From assembly GCA_937896835.1 (NCBI GenBank), contig CALBOJ010000050.1, forward strand, positions 23,134-87,133: a DNA stretch of 64,000 nucleotides, in the 5' to 3' direction. This document shows positions 34,054 to 42,895 of the stretch, one piece after another. The notes under the pieces were generated by a model that was not told where the DNA came from, ran no database searches, and was given only the letters and a program-made list of their open reading frames with translations. How positions within the stretch are numbered: the stretch's first letter is position 1; each line of letters begins with the position of its first letter. The stretch comes from an uncultured Collinsella sp. GTDB taxonomy: Bacteria; Actinomycetota; Coriobacteriia; Coriobacteriales; Coriobacteriaceae. Position numbers and translations under genes: made by a program.

Positions 34054-35049
34054 ATGAGCAAGAACCTCTCCCAGCAGGTCGTTCTCGACCGCCGCGGCTT
34101 CGTTGCCGCCACCTTCGCAACCGTCGCCGGCCTTGGTCTTGCCGGCTGCTCTGACACCAGCGCCGAGGCTGACAAGGGTTCCGCCGCTGGCTCCTCCAAG
34201 AGCTCCGAAGATACCGAGGCTTCCACCACGCTCGACGCCAAGGCATTCGACAAGCTCGTCGACAACGGCCCCAAGGCCGATGACGATGTCATCGCCGCCA
34301 GCACCTGGGCCACGGCCGTCAAGGACGCCGGCGTCTTTAAGATCGGTGGCGTTCAGACCTCCACGCTCTTCTCCCTCCTCAACGAGAAGGACGGTCAGAC
34401 CCGCGGCTTCGACGCCGGCATCGCACAGCTCCTGTCCAACTACATTCTGGGCGAGAACAAGGTCGAGATCACCCAGGTGACCTCGGACACGCGCGAGTCC
34501 GTCCTGCAGAACGGCCAGGTCGACGCCGTCTTTGCCACCTACACCATCACCGATGAGCGCAAGAAGCTCGTCTCCTTCGCCGGCCCCTACTACTACACCC
34601 AGCAGGCTATCCTGGTGCTCACCGATAACGACGACATCAAGGGCGTCGACGACCTGGCCAATAAGAACGTCGCCGTCCAGTCCGGCTCCAACGGCCCCGC
34701 CATCCTGGAGGAGTTTGCCCCCAAGGCCAGCCAGCAGGAGTTCAAGACCGACGAGGAGGCACGTCAGGCACTCCAGCAGGGCCGCGTCGATGCCTACGTC
34801 ATCGACAACAACATGCAGCAGAGCGCCCTGGTCCGCGAGCCCGGCAAGTACAAGATTGCCGGCAAGCCCTTCGGCAGCAAGGAGCCCTACGGCATCGGCC
34901 TGCCGCTCGATTCCGACGGTGTCGCCTTTGTCAACGACTTCCTTAAGAAGATCGAGGATGACGGCACCTGGACCGAGCTGTGGCAGATCTGCATTGGTGA
35001 CCGTACGGGCGACACCAATGTTCCCGAGCTGCCCGAGATCGGCGCCTAG
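34054..35049 (+). CDS. Polar amino acid ABC transporter substrate-binding lipoprotein
   Basis: The 331-residue protein is the periphery-side (membrane-anchored) receptor of the importer encoded downstream. The signal peptide has a twin-Arg (DRRGFVAATFATVAGLGLAGC) and ends in the lipobox LAGC, so it may be a Tat-exported lipoprotein. A Ser/Glu/Ala linker follows, then an SBP family 3 fold: GGVQTSTLFSLLNEKDGQTRGFDAGIAQLL, VTSDTRESVLQNGQVDAVFATYTITDERKKLVSFAGPYYYTQQAILV and NKNVAVQSGSNGPAIL. The ligand is probably glutamate, glutamine or a similar polar amino acid. AAAGGTG lies 8 bases before the ATG. Confidence 0.93.
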   Translation: MSKNLSQQVVLDRRGFVAATFATVAGLGLAGCSDTSAEADKGSAAGSSKSSEDTEASTTLDAKAFDKLVDNGPKADDDVIAASTWATAVKDAGVFKIGGVQTSTLFSLLNEKDGQTRGFDAGIAQLLSNYILGENKVEITQVTSDTRESVLQNGQVDAVFATYTITDERKKLVSFAGPYYYTQQAILVLTDNDDIKGVDDLANKNVAVQSGSNGPAILEEFAPKASQQEFKTDEEARQALQQGRVDAYVIDNNMQQSALVREPGKYKIAGKPFGSKEPYGIGLPLDSDGVAFVNDFLKKIEDDGTWTELWQICIGDRTGDTNVPELPEIGA

Positions 35050-35137
35050 GCAGCGAGCCTAGTAACGGCCGCTACGAAACCATATGGAAACGCACGATGC
35101 GCTTTATTGCGCTAAACTGTTTCCTCACTGAGTTGTC

Positions 35138-35167
35138 GGGGCTTCCGTACACACGGGAGCCCCTTTC
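35138..35167 (+). terminator. Intra-operon attenuating terminator
   Basis: GGGGCTTCCGT pairs with ACGGGAGCCCC (one mismatch) around ACAC and is followed by TTTCCTT. Placed between the binding-protein gene and the permease, it would give more binding protein than permease. Confidence 0.7.
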
Positions 35168-35187
35168 CTTACCGGCGGGAGGTCCGC

Positions 35188-35847
35188 ATGAGTCTCTCCG
35201 AGCTCTGGTCGCTCTATGGCCAGAACTATATCGACGCGCTGCTGGCAACCTGGGGCATGACGCTTGAGTCGTTTGCCATCGCCATGGTGCTGGCCGTCGC
35301 CGTCACCGTGATGCGCGTGTCGCCGCTCAAGCCGCTGCGCGTCTTTGGCGACCTGTATGTCCAGGTCTTCCGTAACATCCCCGGCATCGCGCTGCTCATT
35401 ATCGTCGTCTACGCGCTGCCGCCGCTCAAGGTCGTCCTGCCCTACCGCACCTGCGTCATCGTCGCCACAGTGCTCTTGGGTTCTGCCTTTGGCTCCGAGA
35501 ACTTTATGAGCGGCATCAACACCGTCGGTGTCGGTCAGGTGGAAGCCGCCCGCTCGCTGGGCATGAGCTTCAGCCGTATCCTCGCCAAGATCGTGATTCC
35601 GCAGGCGCTGCGCTCGAGCGTGCTGCCCATGACCAACCTCTTTATCGCCGTCATGCTCACCACCGCGCTCGGCAGTCAGGTGCCGCTTAAACCGCAGGAG
35701 CTCACCGGCGTGGTGAGCTACATCAACACGCGCTCGCTCGGCGGCGTCGCCGCGTTCTTTATCTCGGCGCTCGGCTACCTGGGCACGGCCTTTGTGGTGA
35801 GCCACATTGGCAACTATATCGATAAGAAGGTGAGGATCCTCCGATGA
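35188..35847 (+). CDS. Amino acid ABC transporter permease 1
   Basis: The 219-residue His/Glu/Gln/Arg-type permease has five spans. It carries the family motif VYVQVFRNIPGIALLIIVVYALPPL and the cytoplasmic EAA loop GQVEAARSLGMSFSRILAKIVIPQALRSSVLP that docks to the ATPase. GGGAGG precedes the ATG. Its last four bases overlap the start of the second permease (ATGA), showing coupled translation. Confidence 0.93.
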   Translation: MSLSELWSLYGQNYIDALLATWGMTLESFAIAMVLAVAVTVMRVSPLKPLRVFGDLYVQVFRNIPGIALLIIVVYALPPLKVVLPYRTCVIVATVLLGSAFGSENFMSGINTVGVGQVEAARSLGMSFSRILAKIVIPQALRSSVLPMTNLFIAVMLTTALGSQVPLKPQELTGVVSYINTRSLGGVAAFFISALGYLGTAFVVSHIGNYIDKKVRILR

Positions 35848-36677
35848 GCAAGCACTCCACCTCCGCGCTCACCATGCGCGATGCGCTCTACGAGGCTCCC
35901 GGCCCCAAGATGCGCGCCAAGATTCGCGTCGGCACCGCCATCTCACTTGTTGCCGTGGCCGCGCTCATCGCTCTGGTACTGCAGCGCTTTTATGTGACCG
36001 GTCAGCTTTCGGTCCATTACTGGTACTTCTTTACGCACCTCACCACCTGGAAGTTCCTGCTTGCCGGTTTTGAGGGCACAGTAAAGGTCGCGCTCACCGC
36101 CGGCACCATCGCGCTGGTACTGGGCTTAGCCCTCATGCTCGGCCGTACCAGCGACATCAAGCCGCTGCAGCTGGTCTGCCGCGTGCTCACCGATTTCTTC
36201 CGTGGCGTGCCGAGCCTGCTGTTCATCTACTTCTTCTTTTTGGTGCTGCCCCAGTACAAGATCGCGCTGCCGTCGTTTTGGATGCTCACGCTTCCCGTCG
36301 CGCTCGCCGCGGCCGGCGTACTCGCCGAGATCTTCCGCGCCGGCGTCAATGCCGTGCCGCGCGGCCAGGTCGAGGCCGCCCAGGCGCTCGGTCTCTCCAA
36401 GGCTAAAATCACCTTTAAAATCGTGCTGCCGCAGGCCATTCGGTTTATCATTCCGTCGTTGATTTCGCAGCTTGTGGTCGTCGTCAAAGACACCACCGTC
36501 GCCTACGTGGTGAGCTACCCCGACCTTATGCAAAACGCCCGCGTGCTCATTACCAACTACGACGCCCTCGTGTCGGTCTACCTGGTGATCGCGGTCATCT
36601 ATATCCTCATCAACGTCGCAATCAACAAGGCCGCTGTCTACGTTTCGCACAAGACCGGCGCGACCATCATTCGCTAA
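35844..36677 (+). CDS. Amino acid ABC transporter permease 2
   Basis: The 277-residue permease pairs with the preceding one. After a 25-residue cytosolic N-terminus there are five to six spans, DFFRGVPSLLFIYFFFLVLP, and the EAA loop GQVEAAQALGLSKAKITFKIVLPQAIRFIIPSL. The start overlaps the upstream stop by four bases. Confidence 0.93.
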   Translation: MSKHSTSALTMRDALYEAPGPKMRAKIRVGTAISLVAVAALIALVLQRFYVTGQLSVHYWYFFTHLTTWKFLLAGFEGTVKVALTAGTIALVLGLALMLGRTSDIKPLQLVCRVLTDFFRGVPSLLFIYFFFLVLPQYKIALPSFWMLTLPVALAAAGVLAEIFRAGVNAVPRGQVEAAQALGLSKAKITFKIVLPQAIRFIIPSLISQLVVVVKDTTVAYVVSYPDLMQNARVLITNYDALVSVYLVIAVIYILINVAINKAAVYVSHKTGATIIR

Positions 36678-36713
36678 CGATTTACCATTTCGAGTCATAA
36701 GGAGCCGAGCACC

Positions 36714-37478
36714 ATGGCACAGAGCACTTCTTCTACCGGTAATCAGCCGCTGATCGAGCTCAAGCACGTCGATAAGCACTATGGCGATCTGCACGTCCTC
36801 AACGACATCAATCTCTCGGTCGACCGCGGCGAAGTCGTCGTCGTGATCGGCCCCTCGGGCTCGGGCAAGTCGACCATGTGCCGAACCATCAACCGCCTGG
36901 AAACCATCGACTCGGGCGAGATCCTCATCGAGGGCGAGCCCCTGCCGCAAGAAGGCAAGGATCTTGCCCGCATGCGTGCCGAGCTGGGCATGGTGTTCCA
37001 ACAGTTCAACCTGTTTGCACATATGACGGTACTGCAGAACGTCATGCTGGGACCGGTCGACGTGCTGGGCGTCTCCAAGGATGAGGCCCGCGAGCGTGCC
37101 ATGGACCTGCTGGGCCGCGTTGGCGTTGCCGAGCAGGCCGACAAGGTGCCCGCACAGCTTTCGGGCGGTCAGCAGCAACGCGTGGCCATCGCCCGTTCGC
37201 TTGCCATGCAGCCCAAGGCCATGCTCTTCGATGAGCCCACGAGCGCCCTTGACCCCGAGATGATCAACGAGGTGCTCGAGGTCATGGTCCGTCTGGCCCA
37301 GCAGGGCATGACGATGATCGTCATTACGCACGAGATGAACTTTGCGCGCCGCGTGGCCGACCGTGTCGTGTTTATGGCCGATGGCCAGATCGTGGAAACC
37401 GGCACGCCCGACGAGTTCTTCGACCATCCCCAGACTAAACGCGCCCAGGACTTCCTCAACTCCATCAAGGGCCACTAA
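36714..37478 (+). CDS. Amino acid ABC transporter ATP-binding protein (GlnQ type)
   Basis: The 254-residue ATPase drives the importer. Walker A is GPSGSGKST, the Q-loop is VFQQFNLFAHMTVL, the signature is LSGGQQQRVAIARSL, Walker B is MLFDEPTSALDPE and the switch His is VITHEM. AAGGAG lies 9 bases before the ATG. It completes a four-gene cassette of binding protein, two permeases and ATPase. Confidence 0.96.
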   Translation: MAQSTSSTGNQPLIELKHVDKHYGDLHVLNDINLSVDRGEVVVVIGPSGSGKSTMCRTINRLETIDSGEILIEGEPLPQEGKDLARMRAELGMVFQQFNLFAHMTVLQNVMLGPVDVLGVSKDEARERAMDLLGRVGVAEQADKVPAQLSGGQQQRVAIARSLAMQPKAMLFDEPTSALDPEMINEVLEVMVRLAQQGMTMIVITHEMNFARRVADRVVFMADGQIVETGTPDEFFDHPQTKRAQDFLNSIKGH

Positions 37479-37566
37479 CCCAATTGCCACGCGGGACACA
37501 TTCATCTGCAGCGTTTGCCCCGCGCCACCCCTGTGCCATGTCCATCCGGATTCGAAAGCCGCACCT

Positions 37567-38376
37567 ATGATCGGAACTCGCACTTCATCGTCATACACCC
37601 CGCACGTCGACGTCGATCCCGCCGACCGCCCGCTCATCCTCGTCGCGCCGCGCTGGGAAGAGGCGAAGCCGTTTTTAAGCGAGACGCTCTCCCCCAACGA
37701 GGAGATTGCGAGCGTCTTTGTCGATGCCATCCTTGCCGCCGGCGGCCTGCCGCTTCAGATGTCCATCACCGAGGACATTGAGGTCATCCGTCATTACGTC
37801 GATATCGCCGACGGCATCGCCATTCCCGGCGGCCCCGATGTCAATCCCAAACGTTGGGGCGATGATCGACCCTACGACCCCACCCTCTGCTGCGAGATCC
37901 GCGATAGCTTTGAGTTTAAGCTGGTCGGCGAGGTGCTCCGCGCCAAAAAGCCGCTCTTTACCACCTGCCGTGGCACGCAGTTGCTCAACGTCGCCACTGG
38001 CGGCACCCTGTGCATGAACGTACCGAGCCTGGGCGCTCGCGAGGGCCGCACGCAGTGGCGCCATACCCACGTGCTCAACGACCCCGTGCATCCCGTCGAG
38101 GTCGTGCCGGGCTCGCTGCTGGAGCGCGCGCTTGGCGGGCACAGGCTGATCCAGACCAACTCGGCACATCACTGTTGCGTCGACCGTCTGGGTAAGAGCA
38201 CGCGCTTGGTCGCCAAGGCAACCGACGGCGTTCCCGAGTGCATCGAAGTCGAAGGCCAGCCTTTCTGCCTGGGCGTGCAATGGCACCCCGAATACACCTG
38301 GCAGACGCTCGAGACCGACTTTAACCTGTGGAAGTCGTTTGTCGAGGCAGCGGCAAAGGTTAAGCAGGCCCGTTAG
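37567..38376 (+). CDS. Peptidase C26 / gamma-glutamyl hydrolase-type glutamine amidotransferase
   Basis: The 269-residue class I amidotransferase-like hydrolase resembles PuuD (gamma-glutamyl-GABA hydrolase). It has ADGIAIPGGPDVNPKRWG, the nucleophile region KPLFTTCRGTQLLNVATGGTLCMNVP (Cys) and the His-Glu pair GVQWHPEYTW. The start at 37567 is inferred from where homology-like sequence starts; the ribosome site is weak. It lies 88 bases after the ABC ATPase and may share its transcript, which would link amino acid uptake to gamma-glutamyl compound breakdown. The IS110 insertion follows. Confidence 0.85.
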   Translation: MIGTRTSSSYTPHVDVDPADRPLILVAPRWEEAKPFLSETLSPNEEIASVFVDAILAAGGLPLQMSITEDIEVIRHYVDIADGIAIPGGPDVNPKRWGDDRPYDPTLCCEIRDSFEFKLVGEVLRAKKPLFTTCRGTQLLNVATGGTLCMNVPSLGAREGRTQWRHTHVLNDPVHPVEVVPGSLLERALGGHRLIQTNSAHHCCVDRLGKSTRLVAKATDGVPECIEVEGQPFCLGVQWHPEYTWQTLETDFNLWKSFVEAAAKVKQAR

Positions 38377-38400
38377 CTCGCAAGCTACACAAGTTAAAGC

Positions 38401-38715
38401 CTCCTAAGCCAGGGGGGGGCGTACACCAGCCACGGTGCCCGCCCATTACAGTCTGAAGTGGGCCACCGATAAATTTCGATGGCGAGCATTCGGCGCATTG
38501 CCTACGATACGGGCAAGCCCCGAGGGGCCGCCGATCGGGCGCCTCCGGATGGCCGTCTGCCCCTGCCCCGTAGAGGGCCCGGGGGGTGTTGCCACCGGGG
38601 GCGCTCGCCGCTCCGGACGACTGATAGGAAACTGCCGGGTGCAAGCGCCACGGCCAGGTAATGTGGGTGTCGCAGGGAGGGGTTCCGATCGGCCTACCGA
38701 TTGGAGGATAACACC
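38401..38715 (+). ncRNA. Candidate bridge RNA region in the IS110 left end
   Basis: IS110-type elements are known to express a structured RNA from their non-coding end that pairs with both donor and target DNA. Here the 5' non-coding end is GC-rich and rich in short complementary runs (for example CCGATCGGGC, CCGGGGG). It contains GGGGGGTGTT at 38581-38590, the exact reverse complement of AACACCCCCC at the right junction (39979-39988). RNA ends and fold were not determined; this is inference. Confidence 0.5.
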
Positions 38716-39873
38716 GTGGCACCACCTAGAATGCCGGAAGCCGTCATCGGGCTCGATGTCGGGAAATTGTCCCATTGGGCATGCGTCGCGACCCGGGACG
38801 GCGAGATACTGCTGAGCGCCCCCGTCGCGAACAGGGAGGGCGATCTGGACTCGCTGTTCGGCCGCTTCCCCGACGCGCTCGTGGTTGTCGACCAGTCGCG
38901 CAACATAGGCGCCCTCGCGCTCGCCCGCGCCAAGGCGGCCGGGATGTCGGCGGCGTACCTGCCGGGACTCGCGGCACACGGGGCCGCCAGGCTCTTCGCC
39001 GGCGACGCCAAGACCGACGAGCGGGACGCAATGGTCATCGCGAAGACGGCGCTGGGCATCCCCGACGCACTCCTGCCGGTCAGGGATCCGGGCCCGACGG
39101 TCGCGGCGGCGAGGGCGCTGGCCGCCCAGAGAAACTTCCTGAACTGCGAAAACACCAGGAGCAAGAATCGGCTGCGCAGCATCCTGCTGGAATCGTGCCC
39201 CGCCTTCGAGGCGTTGGTCGACCTGTCCGACGGTCCCCAGCTGAGGCTCATGGCATCCCTCGGCGGGGCCTGGTCGGTGGCCGACGCCGGGCCCCGCAGG
39301 GCGGCGGCGCTCACGCGCGGGGCGGCGCGCGGCAAGATCGAGGCCCTCGTCCGCTCGACGGCCTCCTCGACAAGGCCGGACGCGGCGGCCATCGCCGCCG
39401 AGGACCGGGCGGTGAGGCTGCTCGCGCGCAGGATCTCCGAGAACTCGGCGGAGATCGATGTGATCACGGCGGAGATATCCGCCCTCCTCGAGGGCGACGA
39501 TACCTACCGATGCCTCCTGACGGTGCCGGGGATCGGCCCCAAAACCGCTTCCGAGCTCGCGATCTCCATAGATATCGAAGACTTCCCAAGCCATGACAGG
39601 CTCGCGTCGTACTGCGGCCTGGCGCCGCGCAACCGCCAGTCGGGGACCTCGATTTCCTCGGTGACGGCATCGCGCCAAGGCAACAAGAGGCTGAAGAACC
39701 TGCTCATATTCTCGTGCAACTGCCTTACCCGGACAGAGGGAAGATGGGGCGATTACTACGCTAGGTGCCGAGAGCGGGGCATGCCGCACGGCAAGGCGCT
39801 CAAGGCGCTGGCACGAAAGAGGCTGAAGGTCATCTACGCGATCATGCGGGACAGGGTGCCCTACGCCGCCTAG
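38716..39873 (+). CDS. IS110 family transposase (DEDD recombinase)
   Basis: The 385-residue protein has an N-terminal RuvC-like DEDD domain: GLDVGKLSHWACVA (first Asp), ALVVVDQSRNIGALALARAK (Asp where some IS110s have Glu, as is usual in the Actinobacteria branch), and AKTDERDAMVIA (paired Asp). The C-terminal Transposase_20 domain has LTVPGIGPKTASELAISIDIEDFPSHDRLASYCGLAPRNRQSGTS with the serine-containing SVTASRQGNKRLKNLL. The start is GTG at 38716 with GGAGG 7 bases upstream. The gene looks intact. Confidence 0.95.
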   Translation: MAPPRMPEAVIGLDVGKLSHWACVATRDGEILLSAPVANREGDLDSLFGRFPDALVVVDQSRNIGALALARAKAAGMSAAYLPGLAAHGAARLFAGDAKTDERDAMVIAKTALGIPDALLPVRDPGPTVAAARALAAQRNFLNCENTRSKNRLRSILLESCPAFEALVDLSDGPQLRLMASLGGAWSVADAGPRRAAALTRGAARGKIEALVRSTASSTRPDAAAIAAEDRAVRLLARRISENSAEIDVITAEISALLEGDDTYRCLLTVPGIGPKTASELAISIDIEDFPSHDRLASYCGLAPRNRQSGTSISSVTASRQGNKRLKNLLIFSCNCLTRTEGRWGDYYARCRERGMPHGKALKALARKRLKVIYAIMRDRVPYAA

Positions 39874-40028
39874 TCGAAGCGCTCCGAACAGATTGGAGCC
39901 CATCGGCCGAAAGGCCTGGCGTTAGCATGTCGCGATTCAATCTCGAAAACAGCATTGCCCAGTTGACAAAACTATAGGAACACCCCCCTGTATTCGGTAT
40001 GCTCGGTATGTTTATCCCTCACAAACAA

Positions 40029-40847
40029 TCAAAGAAATCTCGACCGCAATCGGTCGACGGTAAAGCAGATGGCAAAAACGCTTGCTACGTTTATGAGGCA
40101 GTCAATTAAAATCGAGGTGCATTGACCGTCCTCCAACGGGGTCACGCCGCAAATCCACATGAGCATCGAGGCCGGAAGTGGAAGCATGGAATTGGCCCTG
40201 ACCTGTATGTAGATCGTTACGACGTTGACAAGCAACAGCATGCCAATAGGACCGAAGCCGGATCCAAAATAGGAAACAACGATCACGCAAGAGACCACGT
40301 ATGCAAGGCAGGCAGCGGCAGCAAGAACAAGTCGATAGCAAAATACATGCAGGTTGAAATACTGCTGAGCATCCGAAACGATTGCGCAGTTAAGACAGTA
40401 CAAAACGACACTCGACAGGACAAACGCGCCCAAAAGGGCAAAAGAAGATAGCACCACTCGCGCAACGATAGCGCACACACGCTTCCCTCCCCGAGCCTCC
40501 GACAACCCCCACGGTTCCTCGACAAAGCCCGAACTGACAAAGCGCGGCACGAAGCAAGCCGCGATGAACGGAAAGAACAATGCATGGGCCAACGGGGCTA
40601 CGTTGAACAGCAGACCGCGAAAAACCTCTGCATTGCCAAATAGAAGGGCATCCTCCGCCGATAGCCGAAGCGTCGGGTCTGGGAAAAAACCCAAGAAACT
40701 GTTCTCACGGAGGCTACAGAACCACATCGGGAAAGAATTAAGCTGCAATATCACCATGTACGCATCAATTACCAGGATTAAGGCGTACGCCCATTTGCTC
40801 ACATGCTTCAATTCTGACTGGAGAAGTCTTTTAATCTGACGAGCCAT
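40029..40847 (-). CDS. ABC-2-type membrane permease subunit
   Basis: This 272-residue protein has about six hydrophobic segments and no clear signature beyond the general ABC-2 exporter layout: a short basic N-terminus, a first span (ALILVIDAYMVILQL), a large outside loop with LLFGNAEVFRGLLFNVAPLAHALFFPFIAACFV, then spans to the end. It is the third gene of an exporter operon, overlapping the preceding permease by 17 bases. The ATG at 40847 has GGGGGTG upstream. Codon use and composition are AT-richer than the average of the window. Substrate unknown; bacteriocin self-protection or antimicrobial export would fit such a set. Confidence 0.75.
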   Translation of the reverse strand: MARQIKRLLQSELKHVSKWAYALILVIDAYMVILQLNSFPMWFCSLRENSFLGFFPDPTLRLSAEDALLFGNAEVFRGLLFNVAPLAHALFFPFIAACFVPRFVSSGFVEEPWGLSEARGGKRVCAIVARVVLSSFALLGAFVLSSVVLYCLNCAIVSDAQQYFNLHVFCYRLVLAAAACLAYVVSCVIVVSYFGSGFGPIGMLLLVNVVTIYIQVRANSMLPLPASMLMWICGVTPLEDGQCTSILIDCLINVASVFAICFTVDRLRSRFL

Positions 40848-41655
40848 TGAGCACACCCCCAGCGCGAAAGCTCAAGAGAGCGTAAATCAATACCGATAGA
40901 CAGCTGGCTGCCACGCCATATCCCAGAAGCGTCAGCTGCCCCATATCGCTATACCCAAGGGCACATCCGACTCCAAGGTACGGCCCCGGAAGGAAGAAGA
41001 TCCATCGCAAGGATGGTATAGGTGCCTGAAGGAAGGCTCCGTAGAGCGTCAAGCTCATGACAAATCCGATTATTATTGCAGCCCCGCTCAATACAGCGCT
41101 GCCTGTAATCCGATAGATGGTCACCGTCTCCAGCGCAACCGATATCACCAATACGGTGTTGACTATCATTGCAGGCAAAAATGCAGCCAGCATGCCATGC
41201 GCGTAGCTATGCCCTCCACGTATTATGGCTATTGCAAAAAGAAGAAGGCAAAGCGCGCTATACGCTGCGCCAATTATTAAAGCAGACGAAAATGCATGGG
41301 CTAGAGCCCCATAAAAGCGGTTGAGACCTCTTGCCGAAGAAATTCGGTGCCCCTCTTTATAGCCATGCTCCTGTAAAAGCACCAAACAAACGATGAGTGG
41401 AACGAACAGGGATGTACCGGCAAAAGCGCTGCGCGCAAGGGACTCATCAGGCGCAGAAGGATCGATTGCATTCCAGAGGAAACCAATATCCTCCCCACAA
41501 ACGCCATAGCCAAAGGCGAGCAACGTTGTTCCGTTTTTTAGAAAGATGCCGAAGAGAAGGCCGAACGCCAGCATAAGCGCAAGACCAAACTTCGCCGGAA
41601 ATATCCTGTGCAAACGCATCATATCTGCCTTTATGGGATGGATCGCCCGCTTCAT
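40831..41655 (-). CDS. ABC-2-type membrane permease subunit
   Basis: The 274-residue protein has six hydrophobic segments and resembles the partner permease in size and layout: KFGLALMLAFGLLFGIFLK, FAGTSLFVPLIVCLVLLQEHGYKEGHRISSARGLNRFYGALAHAFSSALIIGAAYSALCLLLFAIAII. The start overlaps the stop of the ATPase gene (ATGA), so it is coupled to it. With the ATPase and the next permease it should form one heterodimeric ABC exporter. Confidence 0.78.
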   Translation of the reverse strand: MKRAIHPIKADMMRLHRIFPAKFGLALMLAFGLLFGIFLKNGTTLLAFGYGVCGEDIGFLWNAIDPSAPDESLARSAFAGTSLFVPLIVCLVLLQEHGYKEGHRISSARGLNRFYGALAHAFSSALIIGAAYSALCLLLFAIAIIRGGHSYAHGMLAAFLPAMIVNTVLVISVALETVTIYRITGSAVLSGAAIIIGFVMSLTLYGAFLQAPIPSLRWIFFLPGPYLGVGCALGYSDMGQLTLLGYGVAASCLSVLIYALLSFRAGGVLNGSSD

Positions 41656-42413
41656 AGCGAGACCGCCTTCATCAAGCGCCTGTAATACTCTTTTAGGGAT
41701 GGCGCCTCATCCCTTATGACGTCCATCGATTCCTTTTTTAGCAGTTCACCGTCATGAAGAAACAGGCAGCTTGTTGCAACCGATGCCAGCTCATCCAAGT
41801 CGTGGCTAGAGATAAGCATGGTTTTGCCCTGCTCCCGATTCAATCGACCGATAAGGGCCCATATACTCTCGATGCCCAACGGATCCAATCCATTTGCCGG
41901 CTCATCGAAAATTAGTACGTCGGTGTCGCCCAATAAAGCCGTAGCTATATCCAGTCGCCGTTTCATTCCCAGAGAAAAACTGCTCACGCTCTTTTTCTCA
42001 TCGACGTCCAGCCCGACTAGGCCCAAGACGCGAGGAACCTCACGTTTCTCATCGAGTCCCCATTCCGCACATCGGATCCGAAGATTCTCAGCCGCACTGA
42101 GGGATTGGTATGCTCCGCAGGAATCTGGCACATAGCCGACACGCGTCCGCATCAAGCTCAGCTCTTTTTTCGACTTGCCTCCAAAGAGCTCCACGCTCCC
42201 CGACGATGGCTCACAGAGGCCCAGCACTATTTTAATAAGCGTGCTTTTGCCCGCCCCGTTTGCACCAACAAGGGCGCAAAGCTCAGACTGATCCACCTCG
42301 AAGGAAACGTCATGCAAAACGCGGCGCCTCCCATAGCGCTTTGACACCCTTGATAGCCTTATCGTCGATGCGTTCATTGGCCTCCCGTTCCGCTTGATAG
42401 CAAAACCGCTCAT
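41652..42413 (-). CDS. ABC transporter ATP-binding protein (exporter type)
   Basis: The 253-residue ATPase has Walker A GANGAGKST, a Q-loop VGYVPDSCGAYQSL, the signature SFSLGMKRRLDIATAL in place of LSGGQ, Walker B VLIFDEPANGLDPLG and the switch LISSHDLDEL. This pattern is typical of BcrA/multidrug or lantibiotic-immunity ATPases. The ATG at 42413 has GAAGGA 6 bases upstream. An internal ATG 36 bases on lacks a well-spaced site. It is first in a three-gene operon with two permeases. Confidence 0.92.
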   Translation of the reverse strand: MSGFAIKRNGRPMNASTIRLSRVSKRYGRRRVLHDVSFEVDQSELCALVGANGAGKSTLIKIVLGLCEPSSGSVELFGGKSKKELSLMRTRVGYVPDSCGAYQSLSAAENLRIRCAEWGLDEKREVPRVLGLVGLDVDEKKSVSSFSLGMKRRLDIATALLGDTDVLIFDEPANGLDPLGIESIWALIGRLNREQGKTMLISSHDLDELASVATSCLFLHDGELLKKESMDVIRDEAPSLKEYYRRLMKAVSL

Positions 42414-42490
42414 ATCGTTCCTTCTTTACTTTATCGTTTTCCATAGTTGTTATTGTTTTTCGATAACTCAAATTTGCCAAGATAATCTAA

Positions 42491-42518
42491 AAGAAAGAAC
42501 CCGTGTTAGACACGGGTC
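42491..42518 (-). terminator. Rho-independent terminator of the DUF2975-XRE operon
   Basis: On the minus strand ACCCGTGT pairs with ACACGGGT around CTA and is followed by TCTTTCTTTT, 40 bases after the XRE gene stop. Confidence 0.85.
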
Positions 42519-42557
42519 CCTTCACGCTGATATTTCGTTTTAGTTGTTCGCCTTAAG

Positions 42558-42887
42558 CTACTCGTCGCTCAAATCGACAGCAAAGACTGATGTCGGAAGC
42601 GACGCCTCATTGCCTCCGCCGTCCCGCATCTGCCTCACAACGTTTTTTGCACGCTCAACAATAAGCTCCTCAAGCTCTTTCTCACTCACGCGCTGAATAA
42701 TATCTCCCGGTTGACAATCAAGCTCATCACAGATATCGAGGAGCGTCTTTAGGCGAATAGCTTTTATCTTTCCGTTTCTAAGCTTTGAAATATTAGCCGG
42801 AGTATGCCCCGTCGCCCGAATCAGATCAGCACTGGTCTTTCCGGTCTTAAGCAGCTGCGTCTCAAGCTCGATGATGAGATAGCTCAT
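42558..42887 (-). CDS. XRE/Cro-type helix-turn-helix regulator
   Basis: The 109-residue protein has a single HTH of the YozG type (LLKTGKTSADLIRATGHTPANISKLRNGKIKAIRLKTLLDICDELDCQPGDII), with a ~35-residue C-terminal tail. Such small XRE proteins very often follow a DUF2975 membrane protein, as here (8 bases downstream of it). AGGAGG lies 5 bases before the ATG. It may regulate its own operon, but no operator was recognised. Confidence 0.92.
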   Translation of the reverse strand: MSYLIIELETQLLKTGKTSADLIRATGHTPANISKLRNGKIKAIRLKTLLDICDELDCQPGDIIQRVSEKELEELIVERAKNVVRQMRDGGGNEASLPTSVFAVDLSDE

Positions 42888-42895
42888 GTTTCCTC

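Larger units (their letters stand above)
38401..39988 (+). mobile_element. IS110 family insertion sequence
   Basis: The element spans about 1.59 kb: ~310 bp of non-coding left end, the transposase at 38716-39873 and ~115 bp of right end finishing TTGACAAAACTATAGGAACA, a run of sequence typical of IS110 right ends. As usual for the family no terminal inverted repeats are seen, so exact borders are approximate. Left border lies near CCTAAGCCAGGGGGGG and right border near ACACCCCCCTG. No disrupted gene is visible on either side. Confidence 0.75.

Noticed and set aside
36126..37730. A 534-codon open frame on the minus strand
   Set aside because: It is antisense to the amino acid permease and ATPase genes and crosses their boundaries.
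38446..39903. A 485-codon open frame antisense to the IS110 transposase
   Set aside because: The + strand has the DEDD and Transposase_20 motifs and a good ribosome site; the antisense frame is Arg/Gly-rich without motifs.
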